From: Oscillospiraceae bacterium
Lineage (GTDB): Bacteria > Bacillota > Clostridia > Oscillospirales > Oscillospiraceae
Length of the DNA: 64,000 nt
NCBI GenBank assembly: GCA_015068125.1
Contig: SVLD01000001.1
Span: 93,795 to 157,794, forward strand
Direction: 5' to 3'
Within the stretch, counting starts at the first letter, position 1. Every line of letters begins with the position of its first letter. The notes beneath the pieces were generated by a model that was not told the origin of the DNA, searched no databases, and saw only the letters and a program-made list of their open reading frames with translations. Shown here piece after piece: positions 15,386 to 24,744 of this stretch. Position numbers and translations under genes: made by a program.

Positions 15386-16540
15386 TTATCGGTCAAGCAA
15401 ATAGTGAACAGTGCGGACAGCCTGTCCGTTCCGGTAGTATACCCGGGGCACCCGGCGGCTGATACCGCAGACAAATTCGTAGTTAAAGCTGTCAGACGCG
15501 GCGGCGATCTGCTCTACGGTGATTTCCTCATCGCCGTCCTTGCCCACAAGAACCACAGGGTCCTCCGGAGCAACATCGGGAATGTGGGTCACATCTACCA
15601 TCAGCTGATCCATGCAGACCCTGCCCAAAATCGGGGCCTTCTGCCCGCGGATCAGTACATAAAAACGGTTGGAAAGGCTTCTGCGGTAGCCGTCGGCATA
15701 GCCCACAGGCACGGTGGCAACCATGGTGGGGCGCTGGGTCACATAGGTGCCGCCGTAGCTAATCTCCCGACCGGCTTCCAACAGCTTTACATGGGTGACC
15801 CGGCTGCGCCACTGAAAGGCCGGGCGAATGGGCAGCAGCTTGGGGGCAACCTCGGCGCTGGGATACATACCGTAGGTAACGATACCGCTGCGCACCATTT
15901 CGTAATGATTGGGAAAATTCATAATGCCGGCGGAGTTGTCCAGATGCCGGATGGGAATGTTCACGCTCCGGGCCTTCAGCATGGTGTCGAATCGGTCAAA
16001 ATCCCTGGCCTGAACCTGAGCCCTGCTAAGGTCAGCGCAGTCCGCGGTGGCGAAATGGCTGAAAAGACCTTCGGCATGGAGATTGGGCAATTTGGCAATT
16101 TTGGCGCAGATGTCGGCGGCTTCCTCCGTCATGGGAAAGCCAATGCGGCTCATGCCGGTGTCCACAGCAAAGTGGAAATGGGCAATCTTGCCCTGGCGGA
16201 GGGCTTCGTCGGACAAAGCCTTTGCATCCTCATAGCGGAAGATGGCCGGGCGGACATCCTCTGCCACAGCCACGGGGAAAGCGTCCACCGGGGTTTGACC
16301 CAAAATCAAAATGGGCTTGCGGATGCCGGTATAGCGAAGCTCCTGGGCTTCCAGCATGGAGGATACCCCAAAAAAGGCGCATTTATCCTCCAGCAGCCGG
16401 GCTACCTGAATGGCGCCGTGGCCATAGGCGTCAGCCTTTACCACGGCCATAACAGCGGTGCCGGCCTTTTGGCAGACGGCATCGAAATTGTCGGCAATGG
16501 CATCCAGATCGATGGTTACATAAGTGTTATCAGTGTGCAT
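15386..16540 (-). CDS. alr: Alanine racemase
   Basis: PLP enzyme that makes D-alanine for peptidoglycan. 384 aa from the ATG at 16538-16540 behind GAGGGAG; the upstream ATG at 16576 lies inside the -10 box and cannot be the start. K35 in AVVKADAYGHG holds PLP, and the C-terminal domain carries the second-base region around SYGGTY and VCMDQLMVDVTH. First gene of an alr-capA unit. Function and start are both well supported. Confidence 0.95.
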   Translation of the reverse strand: MHTDNTYVTIDLDAIADNFDAVCQKAGTAVMAVVKADAYGHGAIQVARLLEDKCAFFGVSSMLEAQELRYTGIRKPILILGQTPVDAFPVAVAEDVRPAIFRYEDAKALSDEALRQGKIAHFHFAVDTGMSRIGFPMTEEAADICAKIAKLPNLHAEGLFSHFATADCADLSRAQVQARDFDRFDTMLKARSVNIPIRHLDNSAGIMNFPNHYEMVRSGIVTYGMYPSAEVAPKLLPIRPAFQWRSRVTHVKLLEAGREISYGGTYVTQRPTMVATVPVGYADGYRRSLSNRFYVLIRGQKAPILGRVCMDQLMVDVTHIPDVAPEDPVVLVGKDGDEEITVEQIAAASDSFNYEFVCGISRRVPRVYYRNGQAVRTVHYLLDR

Positions 16541-16574
16541 GGGAACAGCTCCCTCAAATCTCATAGTTGCATCC

Positions 16575-16603
16575 ATTCTATCACGGATCGATGAAAAAGT
16601 AAA
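16575..16603 (-). promoter_or_regulatory. alr promoter
   Basis: -35 TTTACT (16598-16603), 17-bp spacer, -10 TAGAAT (16575-16580), decisive for the alr start codon. Confidence 0.75.
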
Positions 16604-16618
16604 GCATACCGCAGAGGA

Positions 16619-16651
16619 ATAAAAAAGAGCGCTGCCTTTTGGCAGCGCCCT
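16619..16651 (-). terminator. Terminator of the phosphoribosyltransferase gene
   Basis: Reading leftwards, GGGCGCTGCC-aaaa-GGCAGCGCTC followed by six T. Confidence 0.9.
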
Positions 16652-16658
16652 TCCGAAA

Positions 16659-17213
16659 TTATCCCATGATCGTGCCGTCGGGGTTGAACAGCGGCAGCTT
16701 TTCCAGGTAGATCAGATCCTCCCGATCCTGGGCGTCGCCCTCAGCCAGGATGGCCATACGGCCGCAGATGATGCCGCCGGCTTTGTTTACCAGTGCCTCC
16801 AGGGCTGCCAGGCTTTCGCCGGTGGAGATGACATCGTCCACCACCAGGATCTTCTTGCCCTTCATCAGCTCGGCGTCCGCGCCGTCCAGGTACAGGTGCT
16901 GCTCCTTGGCAGTGGTGATAGAACGGACGGTGACCTCCATAATGTCCCGCATATACAGCTTGGGGCCCTTGCGAGCCAGAATGTACTTGGCGTCGCCGGC
17001 CTGGCGGGCCATTTCGTGAGCCAGGGGGATACCCTTGGCCTCAGCAGTGATGATGTAGTCATATTCCGGTGCCTTTTTCAGCAGATCCCGGGCGCAGGCT
17101 ACGGTGAGCTCCGGATCGCCAAAAATGACGAAACCGGCGATGTACAGTTTGTCGGTAACGGGGCAAATAGGCAGATCCCGTTCCAGCCCTGCAATTTTCA
17201 TACGATATTCCAT
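16659..17213 (-). CDS. Adenine/xanthine phosphoribosyltransferase-family protein
   Basis: 184-aa type I phosphoribosyltransferase. The PRPP loop is GKKILVVDDVISTGESL (about 122-138) and the upstream flexible-loop region is ITAEAKGIPLAHEMA. The size and the KGPKLYMRD segment suit an Apt/Xpt relative used in purine-base salvage. The base specificity cannot be read with confidence, so I do not give apt as a symbol. It is monocistronic with clear promoter and terminator. Confidence 0.85.
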   Translation of the reverse strand: MEYRMKIAGLERDLPICPVTDKLYIAGFVIFGDPELTVACARDLLKKAPEYDYIITAEAKGIPLAHEMARQAGDAKYILARKGPKLYMRDIMEVTVRSITTAKEQHLYLDGADAELMKGKKILVVDDVISTGESLAALEALVNKAGGIICGRMAILAEGDAQDREDLIYLEKLPLFNPDGTIMG

Positions 17214-17249
17214 GGAAGAACGCTTCCTTTCTGTTGATTTCCTGTCATT

Positions 17250-17277
17250 ATTATACTACAACAGCGGGGAAAGTCAA
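17250..17277 (-). promoter_or_regulatory. Promoter of the phosphoribosyltransferase gene
   Basis: -35 TTGACT (17272-17277), 16-bp spacer, -10 TATAAT (17250-17255). Confidence 0.85.
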
Positions 17278-17290
17278 GGCAGATAACCAC

Positions 17291-17326
17291 GGAAAAAGGC
17301 CGCTGCTGCACGCAACGGCCTTTTCC
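17291..17326. terminator. Hairpin terminator downstream of the two-component operon
   Basis: GGAAAAAGGCCG/CGGCCTTTTCC with a 13-nt loop, 150 bp after the kinase stop. The A/T flanks are inside the stem, so direction is uncertain. Nothing else is recognised in 17327-17474 beyond an AAGGAGG-like purine run at 17424. Confidence 0.6.
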
Positions 17327-17474
17327 GCATTTAATTTTGGAAAGAAGAGAGGTAGAAAAAGGGGATTTGCTGGCAGAAAGGAAGCGGCTCACGGCTACCG
17401 CAACCTTTCTGCTATCAATATACAAGGAGGTTTTGAACGACAAATAACCAAATTGAAAACAAAATACGACTAAA

Positions 17475-19547
17475 TTATGAATTTTCTCCCGCGGGGAATA
17501 CCAGGGTGACTTTAAAGAGGTCACCGTCCGCAGTCAGCTGGAGTTTGCCGTTTTGCACATCCATCAAGCTTTTGGCGATATTCAAGCCCAATCCGCTGCC
17601 CTCGGTGCTTCGGGAGGTATCGCCCTGCACAAAGCGCTCCATCAGATACTCCGAGCCGTTGTGCAGCTCCTGCCGGGAAACATTTTTCAGCGACAGCAGC
17701 ACCTTGTCCTCAAACTGGGAAAGCTCCACATACAGCCGGGTGCCGGGCATGGCATACTTGGCGGCGTTGCTCAGCAGATTGCTGATGACACGCCAAAACA
17801 GCTTGCCATCGGCAACGATCATCACCGGCTCCTGGGGCGGCGCGAAAATCGGTGTCAGTTCCGCGGCCTCCAGCTGCTCGGCAAATTCGCCCAGAGCCTG
17901 ATTCATGGCTTCCGCCGCGTCGATGGTGCTCAGCTCTACCTGCAGATTGCCGGAGGTTGCCTTGCTCAGCTCGATGAGATCGCCGATGAGCCTCTTAAGC
18001 TGCTGGGATTGATAGGAGAGGATATCCAGGTATTGCTGCCGGTTTTTGTCGTCGGAATCCCGTTGCAGCAGATCCACATAATTGATGATGGAGGTCAGTG
18101 GGGTTTTGATATCGTGGGACACATTGGTGATAAGGTCGGCCTTCATGCGCTCAGAGCGCAGATGCTTCTGGGCGGTGTCCATGGCGGTTTCGGAGAGGGA
18201 ATTGAGATTCAGCGCAAAGGTCCTGAAGCTGCCTACCAGATATTTTGTGGGGACTTGGTGACTCAGCTCACCCCGAGCCATTTTTCGCAGGCCGGCAAGC
18301 AGAATACCGAAGGCGTAGCCGCCGTAGCAGGCGATTCCTACACACAGAATGATGTCGAAGACCAGGATCCAGGTGAATATGGGAGAGATAGGCGACAGCA
18401 GGGAGAAAGTCAAAACACTGGCAGCCATGAGCAGTGCCACCAATAGCCATTGCCATACCACGGCCATTAAAGCAAACAGCTGGCGGATACCCCGACCCAG
18501 CAGGCGCAAACCCCTGAGAATCCAATCCAGCAGCCAACCGATTCCGCTGTGGTGCCACCAGTAGTGCTTGGGTAATTTGAGCTGTGCTGCAAAGGCGAAA
18601 ATAAAGCTGATGCCCACTATAAAAATGGCAAACAGGTTAGCACCCGCCAAGCTCAGATTGCCCTGGTGAGGTCCTTCGTTGGCGATCCAACGCTGCAATT
18701 GGCTGAACAGCGCAAACAGCAGCCACAAGGCAACAGTGACCAGAAGGCCATGAAGATCCAGGGGCATCATGTTCAATCCGCCGGGGCGAACTTTACCCTC
18801 GGGGGCGCGGCCTGCCTGGTGGCAAAGGAACACCAAACCCGCCGCAGCGATGATGATGCTGATGGCAAAAACCGCCACAAAGCTGTTGCGGTAGGGATAC
18901 AGGGCGGTCAGCAGGTGCAGAGAACTGCTTTCCAGCACTTCCTGCTGCATATACACCGTTACGACATATTCCGGCGCTTCGTAATAGTACAGGTCATAGC
19001 TGACCAACTGGTTGTTGAGCCAAAGAGTTTCCGTTTCCCGGTACTCATAGTCGGTGGGGATGTTGCTGTCCTCCTCGGGGGTATCGTTGACCGGGTCGGA
19101 GGGGTTGGGGGTGTCGGGCGGTTGGGGTTCCTCCTGGGGGGGTTCCGGAGGTGGGGTGGGGATAATGGGATACAGGGCGTTTACCCGAAACTCCTGAACA
19201 AAAACGCAGTTGCTTAGGGGAGCAGCTTCCACCAGCACATCCTCACCCTGGGACAGCTGCAGAGTCCAGTATTTGGAATCGTATCGATCTGTGGGGTTGG
19301 TGAACAGGGCATTTCGCACATGAGCGGGAAGATTGCCCAATTCCTTAGTTGCGTAATAAGTAGCATAATCCGTGGCGATGGTATCGGCGATGCTGTTGAA
19401 CTGCTGATCCTGCAGTTCGTCCAGACCGTTGACATACAAGTTCGCCGATTCCATCTCCACAATGCCGGCGGCACTACCCACAGCGGCCACCAGAGCGCAG
19501 CAGGTCAGTACATAAACCAGAAACTTGACGATGATTCCATGCCTCAT
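17475..19547 (-). CDS. Membrane sensor histidine kinase
   Basis: 690 aa. After an N-terminal helix (about 8-28) comes an extracellular region of roughly 180 residues holding a Pro-rich stretch (PTPPPEPPQEEPQPPDTP), then several hydrophobic helices, an unusually large membrane part for a kinase. The cytoplasmic part has a HAMP-like segment, the HisKA box NVSHDIKTPLTS and a HATPase_c domain (NLLSNAAKYA, GSGLGLNIAKSL). It overlaps its response regulator by 4 bases. The DHp and ATPase pattern resembles VanS-type kinases of Gram-positives, which respond to envelope stress; the signal is unknown. Confidence 0.9.
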   Translation of the reverse strand: MRHGIIVKFLVYVLTCCALVAAVGSAAGIVEMESANLYVNGLDELQDQQFNSIADTIATDYATYYATKELGNLPAHVRNALFTNPTDRYDSKYWTLQLSQGEDVLVEAAPLSNCVFVQEFRVNALYPIIPTPPPEPPQEEPQPPDTPNPSDPVNDTPEEDSNIPTDYEYRETETLWLNNQLVSYDLYYYEAPEYVVTVYMQQEVLESSSLHLLTALYPYRNSFVAVFAISIIIAAAGLVFLCHQAGRAPEGKVRPGGLNMMPLDLHGLLVTVALWLLFALFSQLQRWIANEGPHQGNLSLAGANLFAIFIVGISFIFAFAAQLKLPKHYWWHHSGIGWLLDWILRGLRLLGRGIRQLFALMAVVWQWLLVALLMAASVLTFSLLSPISPIFTWILVFDIILCVGIACYGGYAFGILLAGLRKMARGELSHQVPTKYLVGSFRTFALNLNSLSETAMDTAQKHLRSERMKADLITNVSHDIKTPLTSIINYVDLLQRDSDDKNRQQYLDILSYQSQQLKRLIGDLIELSKATSGNLQVELSTIDAAEAMNQALGEFAEQLEAAELTPIFAPPQEPVMIVADGKLFWRVISNLLSNAAKYAMPGTRLYVELSQFEDKVLLSLKNVSRQELHNGSEYLMERFVQGDTSRSTEGSGLGLNIAKSLMDVQNGKLQLTADGDLFKVTLVFPAGENS

Positions 19548-20239
19548 CCTTGTTCACCTTCGATCTTATAGCCCTGACCCCAAATAACCTTGAGGTAACG
19601 GGGCTCTGAGGGGTTGATCTCGATCTTTTCCCGCAGGTGGCGGATGTGGACAGCCACAGCGCCTTCAGCGCCCAGGGCGGTTTCCTGCCAAACGGCTTCG
19701 TAGAGGGCTTTGGTGGAGTATACCTTGCCGGGGTTGTTCATCAGCAGACGAAGAATGCTGTATTCCGTAGGAGTCAGACCTACCTCCACACCATCTACGC
19801 TGACGGACTTGGTGCGGTCGTCCAGGGAAATGCCGCCCAGTGTCAGAACTTCCTCCTCCGCAGGGCGGCTGCCCAGGCTGGCGTACCGGCGAAGCTGAGA
19901 ACGGACTCTGGCCAGCACTTCCGCCGGCACAAAGGGTTTGGTGATGTAGTCATCGGCGCCCACATTGAGACCTTTTACCATATCTTCTGTTTCGGACTTG
20001 GCGGTGAGGAAAATAATGGGCACATTGGAAAATTCCCGGATGCGGCCGGTGGCAGTGATGCCATCCATAACGGGCATCATAATGTCCAGAAGGATTAAGT
20101 GAATATCCTCTCGGCGGACAATTTCCAAAGCCTGCCTGCCATTGGTGGCTTCAAAAATGTTGTAACCCTCAGGGGCCAGATATATTTTCAGCGCGCTCAC
20201 GATATCCTTTTGATCGTCGCATATCAAAATGTTGTACAT
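19544..20239 (-). CDS. OmpR/PhoB-family response regulator
   Basis: 231 aa with receiver domain (acidic pocket ICDDQKD; phospho-acceptor Asp in LILLDIMMPVMDG; Lys in ITKPF) and a C-terminal winged helix (GLTPTEYSILRLLMNNPGKV, then GAVAVHIRHLREKIE). The 4-base overlap with the kinase makes the pair an operon. A -10 TATAAT for it is seen at 20275-20280 on the reverse strand, but the -35 is weak, which would suit an activated, perhaps autoregulated, promoter. Confidence 0.95.
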   Translation of the reverse strand: MYNILICDDQKDIVSALKIYLAPEGYNIFEATNGRQALEIVRREDIHLILLDIMMPVMDGITATGRIREFSNVPIIFLTAKSETEDMVKGLNVGADDYITKPFVPAEVLARVRSQLRRYASLGSRPAEEEVLTLGGISLDDRTKSVSVDGVEVGLTPTEYSILRLLMNNPGKVYSTKALYEAVWQETALGAEGAVAVHIRHLREKIEINPSEPRYLKVIWGQGYKIEGEQG

Positions 20240-20335
20240 AAAACGCCTCCCAAATTTCCTGCGGTTTTTTACTATTATAGCAGGAAAATCTCTATAAGGA
20301 AAGAGAAAGTTTCTTTAAGATAGGGATTTCCCGGC

Positions 20336-20363
20336 TTGATTCGTGAGAAAAGCGTGCTATAAT
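20336..20363 (+). promoter_or_regulatory. mscS promoter
   Basis: TTGATT (20336-20341), 16-bp spacer, TATAAT (20358-20363). Confidence 0.78.
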
Positions 20364-20396
20364 AGGAGCGTGAAAAAACATAAGGAGAGATAAACT

Positions 20397-21200
20397 ATGT
20401 GGCAAACACTGAAAAACTGGGCATTAAACCAGGGCATCCAACTGGCCACCCGGGTGTTGATCGCCGTGACCATTCTGGTGATCGGTATTCTGATCTGCAA
20501 GATCGTGATGCGGATCGTCAATGCGGCGCTGAAGAAATCTCACCTGGAAAAGGCTGCCCACGGCCTGATCCGCACCGTTATCAAAACAGTGATCTATGTC
20601 CTTCTGGCGTTGATCGTGGCCTCCAGTCTGGGCATTGATGTCACCGGTGTAGTGGCATTGGCGTCGGTAGCCACTTTGGCAATTTCCCTGGCGCTGCAGA
20701 ACCTGCTGGGAAATGTCATCGGCGGATTCACCCTGCTGTATACCCATCCCTTTGGCTCCGGGGACTTTGTAGAGATCGCCGGTCAGTCCGGCACTGTCCG
20801 GGAGGTGGGAATTGCCTACACCAAACTGGGCACCCCCGATAACAAGCTGGTTTCCATCCCCAACAGCGCCGTGGTTTCCGCGGAGATCGTGAACTATACC
20901 GTCCTGGGCACTCGCCGGGTGGATGTGGTGGTTAAGGCGTCCTACAAGGCCCCTGTGGAAAAGGTGGAAGCCGCGCTCCGTGTGGCAGCTCAGGTGGAGG
21001 GTGTTTTGGAGGATCCGGCTCCCTTTGTGTCCTTGGGCGGCTATGAGGACAGCTCCGTCAGCTACAATGTCCGTGTTTGGACAAAAACCGATGATTACTG
21101 GACAGTGCATCGGGCGATCACCCATCGTGTCAAGGAAGTATTTGATGCCCAGGGTATCGAGATGACCTATCCCCACCTGAATGTGCATTTGGATAAATAA
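20397..21200 (+). CDS. mscS: Small-conductance mechanosensitive channel (MscS family)
   Basis: 267 aa with three N-terminal helices. The pore helix is Ala/Gly-rich (VVALASVATLAISLALQNLLGNVIGGFTLL), followed by the beta domain that starts GDFVEIAGQSGTVREVG and the alpha/beta C-terminal domain. The length matches E. coli MscS (286 aa). It relieves turgor on hypo-osmotic shock. It is monocistronic; AAGGAGAGA precedes the ATG. Confidence 0.95.
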   Translation: MWQTLKNWALNQGIQLATRVLIAVTILVIGILICKIVMRIVNAALKKSHLEKAAHGLIRTVIKTVIYVLLALIVASSLGIDVTGVVALASVATLAISLALQNLLGNVIGGFTLLYTHPFGSGDFVEIAGQSGTVREVGIAYTKLGTPDNKLVSIPNSAVVSAEIVNYTVLGTRRVDVVVKASYKAPVEKVEAALRVAAQVEGVLEDPAPFVSLGGYEDSSVSYNVRVWTKTDDYWTVHRAITHRVKEVFDAQGIEMTYPHLNVHLDK

Positions 21201-21393
21201 AAGCTCTCTTGGGAGCTTGTAGGGCGGGAGCAAGCTCCCGCCCTAGGCTTCTCCTCAAGGAGAAGCTGTCACCGCAGGTGACTGATGTGGTGTCGGATGC
21301 GGAGCAACCGTTCAAAATCCTTGCTGCTGTGCAGATCACCACATCCGGCCTCGCTTTGCTCGACCACCTTCTCCTGAAGGAGAAGGCTTTTTT
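21201..21393. repeat. Cluster of intergenic repeats after mscS (families B and C)
   Basis: AAGCTC-tcttg-GGAGCTT directly follows mscS and may be its terminator. Then comes family B (21219-21246). Family C follows: CTTCTCC-tcaa-GGAGAAG (21249-21266), a GTCACC-gca-GGTGAC hairpin (21269-21283), an imperfect palindrome around GATGTGGTG/CACCACATC, and a closing CTTCTCC-tgaa-GGAGAAGG with T-run (21369-21393). The remainder to 21587 holds no supported gene. Confidence 0.75.
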
Positions 21394-21587
21394 TGTGCTC
21401 AGAAATTTTAGGATTCTTGGAATATTTCTTGCCATGGCGCACATACTAGCCTCGGACAGAAAAGAAATGGCTTTTACGCTGTGACGACAGAAAAATACCA
21501 TACATTTCTGTCAAGTGTGTCGCCGAAAAGCGCAGCGGTGTGACGCGAAAAAGGCGGATAGGGAACGATCCGCCGGTACACAAAGAA

Positions 21588-21613
21588 AACGCCGCCGAAA
21601 TTTCGGCGGCGTT
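21588..21613 (-). terminator. asnS terminator
   Basis: AACGCCGCCGAAA/TTTCGGCGGCGTT, a perfect 13-bp palindromic stem, followed leftwards by TTCTTTG. Confidence 0.85.
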
Positions 21614-21622
21614 CTTGGTTTT

Positions 21623-23014
21623 TTACAGTTCGCAGTTGCCAACGGTTCTGGGGAAGGGGAGAACATCCCGGATGTTGCCCATGCCCGTCAGGTACATGAC
21701 GCAGCGCTCGAAGCCCAGGCCAAAGCCGGCGTGACGGGCAGAGCCGTACTTGCGCAGATCCATGTAGAAGCCGTAATCCTCGGGCTTCATACCCAGTTCC
21801 TCAATGCGGTTCTTCAGGATCTCGTAATCGTCCTCACGCTGAGAACCGCCGATGATCTCGCCGATGCCGGGCACCAGGCAGTCCATGGCCGCAACAGTCT
21901 TTCCGTCGGGGTTTAGCTTCATATAGAAAGCCTTGATCTCCTTGGGATAATCGGTGACAAATACGGGCTTCTTGAACACCACTTCGGTGAGGTAACGCTC
22001 ATGCTCGGTCTGCAGGTCGCTGCCCCAGTGGACAGGATACTCAAACTGGTCATTATGCTGCTCCAGCAGAGCCACAGCGTCTGTGTAGGTGATGTGGCCG
22101 AAATCGTTGCTGAGCACATTGTTCAGCCGATCCAGCAGGCCCTTGTCGACGAAGGAATTGAAGAACTCCATTTCCTCCGGTGCGTGCTCCAGCACATAGG
22201 AAATGATGTACTTGATCATATCCTCCGCAAGACGCATATCGTCGGACAGGTCGGCAAAGGCAATCTCCGGCTCGATCATCCAAAATTCCGCGGCATGGCG
22301 GGTGGTGTTGGAGTTCTCAGCCCGGAAGGTAGGACCGAAGGTGTAGATGTTGCGGAAGGCCATGGCGAAGGTTTCGCCGTTGAGCTGGCCGGAAACCGTC
22401 AGGTTGGTGGGCTTGCCGTAGAAATCCTGGCTGAAATCCACCTTGCCGTCCTCGGTCTTGGGGACGTTGTTCAGGTCCAGGGTGGTGACCTGGAACATTT
22501 CGCCGGCGCCCTCGCAGTCAGAGCCGGTGATCAGGGGAGTGTGGACATACACAAAGTCCCGATCCTGGAAGAACTGGTGGATGGCCATGGCGGCCAGGCT
22601 GCGGACACGGAACACGGCCTGGAAGGTGTTGGTCCGGGGACGCAGATGGGTCATGGTGCGCAGGAACTCCAGGGTGTGCCGCTTGGGCTGCAGGGGGTAA
22701 TCGCCGGTGGAGGATCCCTCCACGGTGACAGAAGAAGCCTGAATCTCAAAGGGCTGCTTGCTGTCGGGGGTCAGCACCAGGGTGCCCTTAACGATGAGGG
22801 CAGCGCCGATGTTGATCTTGGAAATTTCCTGGAAATTTTCAATGGTATCGTTATAAACCACCTGAACAGGGGTGAAATAAGTGCCGTCGTTCAGGACGAT
22901 GAAGCCAAACTGCTTGGAGGGGCGGCGATTACGCACCCAGCCGCCGACTTCGATTTCCTTCCCGGCGTAAGCGGCAGTGTTCTTGAACAGTTCGCGTACG
23001 GTAATCAGTTCCAT
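21623..23014 (-). CDS. asnS: Asparaginyl-tRNA synthetase
   Basis: 463 aa class IIb synthetase charging tRNA-Asn. An OB-fold anticodon-binding domain (about 1-110, [20 protein letters not shown]) precedes the catalytic domain with motif 2 [21 protein letters not shown] and motif 3 [15 protein letters not shown] and the family end [14 protein letters not shown]. The GAEMF-type loop is present as [26 protein letters not shown] precedes the ATG. No T-box leader is visible: the predicted start site leaves only about 30 nt of leader. Confidence 0.97.
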   Translation of the reverse strand: MELITVRELFKNTAAYAGKEIEVGGWVRNRRPSKQFGFIVLNDGTYFTPVQVVYNDTIENFQEISKINIGAALIVKGTLVLTPDSKQPFEIQASSVTVEGSSTGDYPLQPKRHTLEFLRTMTHLRPRTNTFQAVFRVRSLAAMAIHQFFQDRDFVYVHTPLITGSDCEGAGEMFQVTTLDLNNVPKTEDGKVDFSQDFYGKPTNLTVSGQLNGETFAMAFRNIYTFGPTFRAENSNTTRHAAEFWMIEPEIAFADLSDDMRLAEDMIKYIISYVLEHAPEEMEFFNSFVDKGLLDRLNNVLSNDFGHITYTDAVALLEQHNDQFEYPVHWGSDLQTEHERYLTEVVFKKPVFVTDYPKEIKAFYMKLNPDGKTVAAMDCLVPGIGEIIGGSQREDDYEILKNRIEELGMKPEDYGFYMDLRKYGSARHAGFGLGFERCVMYLTGMGNIRDVLPFPRTVGNCEL

Positions 23015-23050
23015 AATGGGTTTCCTCGTTTCTTTGGAGAATTATAGTTA

Positions 23051-23079
23051 AGTATACGCCAATTTGGAAGATTTTACAA
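23051..23079 (-). promoter_or_regulatory. asnS promoter
   Basis: -35 TTGTAA (23074-23079), 17-bp spacer, -10 TATACT (23051-23056). Confidence 0.7.
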
Positions 23080-23100
23080 GAGGTAAGTTGCTTTTTTGTG

Positions 23101-23139
23101 TAAAAAATATAAAATCCGCTTCGGCTGACCGAAGCGAAT
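23101..23139 (-). terminator. Orphan intrinsic-terminator-like hairpin upstream of asnS
   Basis: Reading leftwards, ATTCGCTTCGG-tcag-CCGAAGCGGAT followed by TTTATATTTTTTA. No gene on that strand lies upstream of it before 23702, so it either ends an unannotated small RNA or protects asnS from antisense read-through. Confidence 0.65.
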
Positions 23140-23270
23140 CGTGATAAGCGGAGAATATCCAAAAATGGAACATTTCTTCAGAATTTGTGGGGATAATCGT
23201 TAGTATTTACTGATTTTCTCACATATAATCCCATGAAGCCGTGAGCATCCTAGGTTCAGGGGGGATTTCG

Positions 23271-23702
23271 ATGGCAGGCAGATGTAAACGTTGTTGGCTC
23301 ATTTTTGTGTTGTTTATTTTGTGCGCATCCCTGGGGGGCTGTATGCACAAACAGTCGCCGGGGGCGGCAAAACCGCTGCAGGTGGTGACTCAAATCGATG
23401 TTACCTATGAAAACGGCGCGATCCGCACTGTACGGCATTATAAGGACGCGGGGAAGATGAAGCAGGTGCTCAATTACCTGCGGCTCATTGACCCTTACGG
23501 CACGCCGGCGTTGGATCCGGAATATATTAAAGGCAGCGATTTTCGTATCGAGCTGACATATTCCGATGGCAGCAGCAAGGTTTACCGGCAGAAAGCTGAT
23601 CGGTATATGCAAATTGATGATGGTCCCTGGCGATCCATCAACCCTGCCCGGGCGGAGGAACTGAGCCTGCTTCTGGGACAGATGGAAAGCGATGGGGAGT
23701 AA
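23271..23702 (+). CDS. Small predicted lipoprotein of unknown function
   Basis: 143 aa from the ATG at 23271 behind AGGGGGGAT. The signal peptide ends in a lipobox ASLGGC, so the mature protein is attached to the outer face of the membrane. The mature part (about 120 aa) contains TQIDVTYENGAIRTVRHY and FRIELTYSDGSSKVYRQKADRYMQ, suggesting a small beta-rich domain like those in sporulation or cell-wall lipoproteins. Upstream, GTATT and CATATAAT with a 14-bp gap (23201-23227) resemble a sigma-E promoter with one mismatch in the -35; that is a tentative hint at mother-cell expression. Confidence 0.78.
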   Translation: MAGRCKRCWLIFVLFILCASLGGCMHKQSPGAAKPLQVVTQIDVTYENGAIRTVRHYKDAGKMKQVLNYLRLIDPYGTPALDPEYIKGSDFRIELTYSDGSSKVYRQKADRYMQIDDGPWRSINPARAEELSLLLGQMESDGE

Positions 23703-23853
23703 AAGCCCTCCCTTTTGGGGAGGGTGTCCCGCGGGGGCGGGTGAGGGCAGAGGTTAATTTCATTCTTGTTCTTAGCTCGGCGCAAAGATAACATTTACAA
23801 ATCTCATCCGTCACGCTTAGCGGCGTGCCACCTTCCCCAAAGGGGAAGGCTTT
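23703..23853. repeat. Intergenic repeat (family D, copy 1)
   Basis: It begins AGCCCTCCC-ttttg-GGGAGGG and ends CCTTCCCC-aaa-GGGGAAGG plus T-run, with CTCATCCGTCACGC...GCGGCGTGCCACC between. The second half recurs at 39986-40036 upstream of the galM stop. Its terminal hairpin probably also ends the two converging lipoprotein genes. Confidence 0.75.
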
Positions 23854-23854
23854 T

Positions 23855-24682
23855 TTAATAGTACAGTTCCTGGATGATCCTGGCGCAGTCGGTGGCGTTC
23901 ATGCCGCACTGGATAGCCGGATCATACAGAACCTTCAAAATTACCCAGTCCACATCGCTCAAAGTCAGATTGTCGTTGGAATACTGGTAGACGATGCTGT
24001 CTTGGCGCAAAACAGTGTCGCTGATGCCCAGGGTATTGATAATTTCCTCAATGAGGATGGAGCTGCGGGTAACCTGGTCAATATCGGTGCGGTAGCCGAT
24101 CCGGGCGGTGTAGATGTCGTTGGTGGCGGTGTAGTACCAGAACTGGGTTGCGCCGTAGGCATCTTCGCCGTTGATTACGGAGGAGAAAACATCGTTAAAG
24201 GTTGCCCGGTCATAAAAGCTGAGGCTCAAATTTTCCTGACCCTCGTTTTCCGCGGGATAAATGCCGGGGAAGCCCGGGATGGCGTTGAGCTGTGCAAACA
24301 GAGCCGTCAAAACAGCGCGATCCTCCACGGTGGGGTTGCCGTAGAACTGATAATAAAGGGGCGTGAGCCACTTTTGTACCAAGCTGGCGTTACCGGTGCC
24401 GTCGGTATATTCCATGTTCAGCACCACTTCGTTGAAGTATTCCTGCATCTGCACCTGTGTGCAGTGGGCAAGGTACAGGGGGGAGTGGGGCGGCTCGGTA
24501 GGTTGAGTGGGCACTTCTGTGGGGTTGGAGGCCGTTGTTTCAGAAGGGGCGGTAGGCGCAGGGGTGAGATCTGTGGGCCGAGCAGTGTTTAAGGTATGGC
24601 TACCGGCCGGGGGCATAAGGTTGCAGGCGGAAAGAAGGATAGCCAGGGTTAAGGCAAGAAGGATGCACAAATGTTTTTTCAT
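23855..24682 (-). CDS. Predicted lipoprotein of unknown function
   Basis: 275 aa from the ATG at 24680-24682, GGAGGAAAC upstream. The signal peptide MKKHLCILLALTLAILLSAC carries an LSAC lipobox. A Thr/Pro-rich linker of about 50 residues follows, then a soluble domain of roughly 190 residues with no recognised motif, rich in aromatic and acidic residues (FYGNPTVEDRAVLTALFAQL). An in-frame extension to 24859 is rejected because it would run through the tRNA-Leu gene. Function unknown; surface location is well supported. Confidence 0.8.
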   Translation of the reverse strand: MKKHLCILLALTLAILLSACNLMPPAGSHTLNTARPTDLTPAPTAPSETTASNPTEVPTQPTEPPHSPLYLAHCTQVQMQEYFNEVVLNMEYTDGTGNASLVQKWLTPLYYQFYGNPTVEDRAVLTALFAQLNAIPGFPGIYPAENEGQENLSLSFYDRATFNDVFSSVINGEDAYGATQFWYYTATNDIYTARIGYRTDIDQVTRSSILIEEIINTLGISDTVLRQDSIVYQYSNDNLTLSDVDWVILKVLYDPAIQCGMNATDCARIIQELYY

Positions 24683-24710
24683 AGTTGTTTCCTCCGTAGG
24701 AGTGGATAAA

Positions 24711-24742
24711 ACAGCCCACATTTTTTTGGAAAATGTGGGCTG
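24711..24742 (-). terminator. tRNA-Leu terminator
   Basis: AGCCCACATTTT/AAAATGTGGGCT stem, then TTTTATC leftwards, starting 3 bp after the CCA end. Confidence 0.85.
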
Positions 24743-24744
24743 GG

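Noticed and set aside
17234..17473. 79-codon frame between the phosphoribosyltransferase and kinase genes
   Set aside because: It crosses a promoter and a terminator hairpin and has no protein-like composition.
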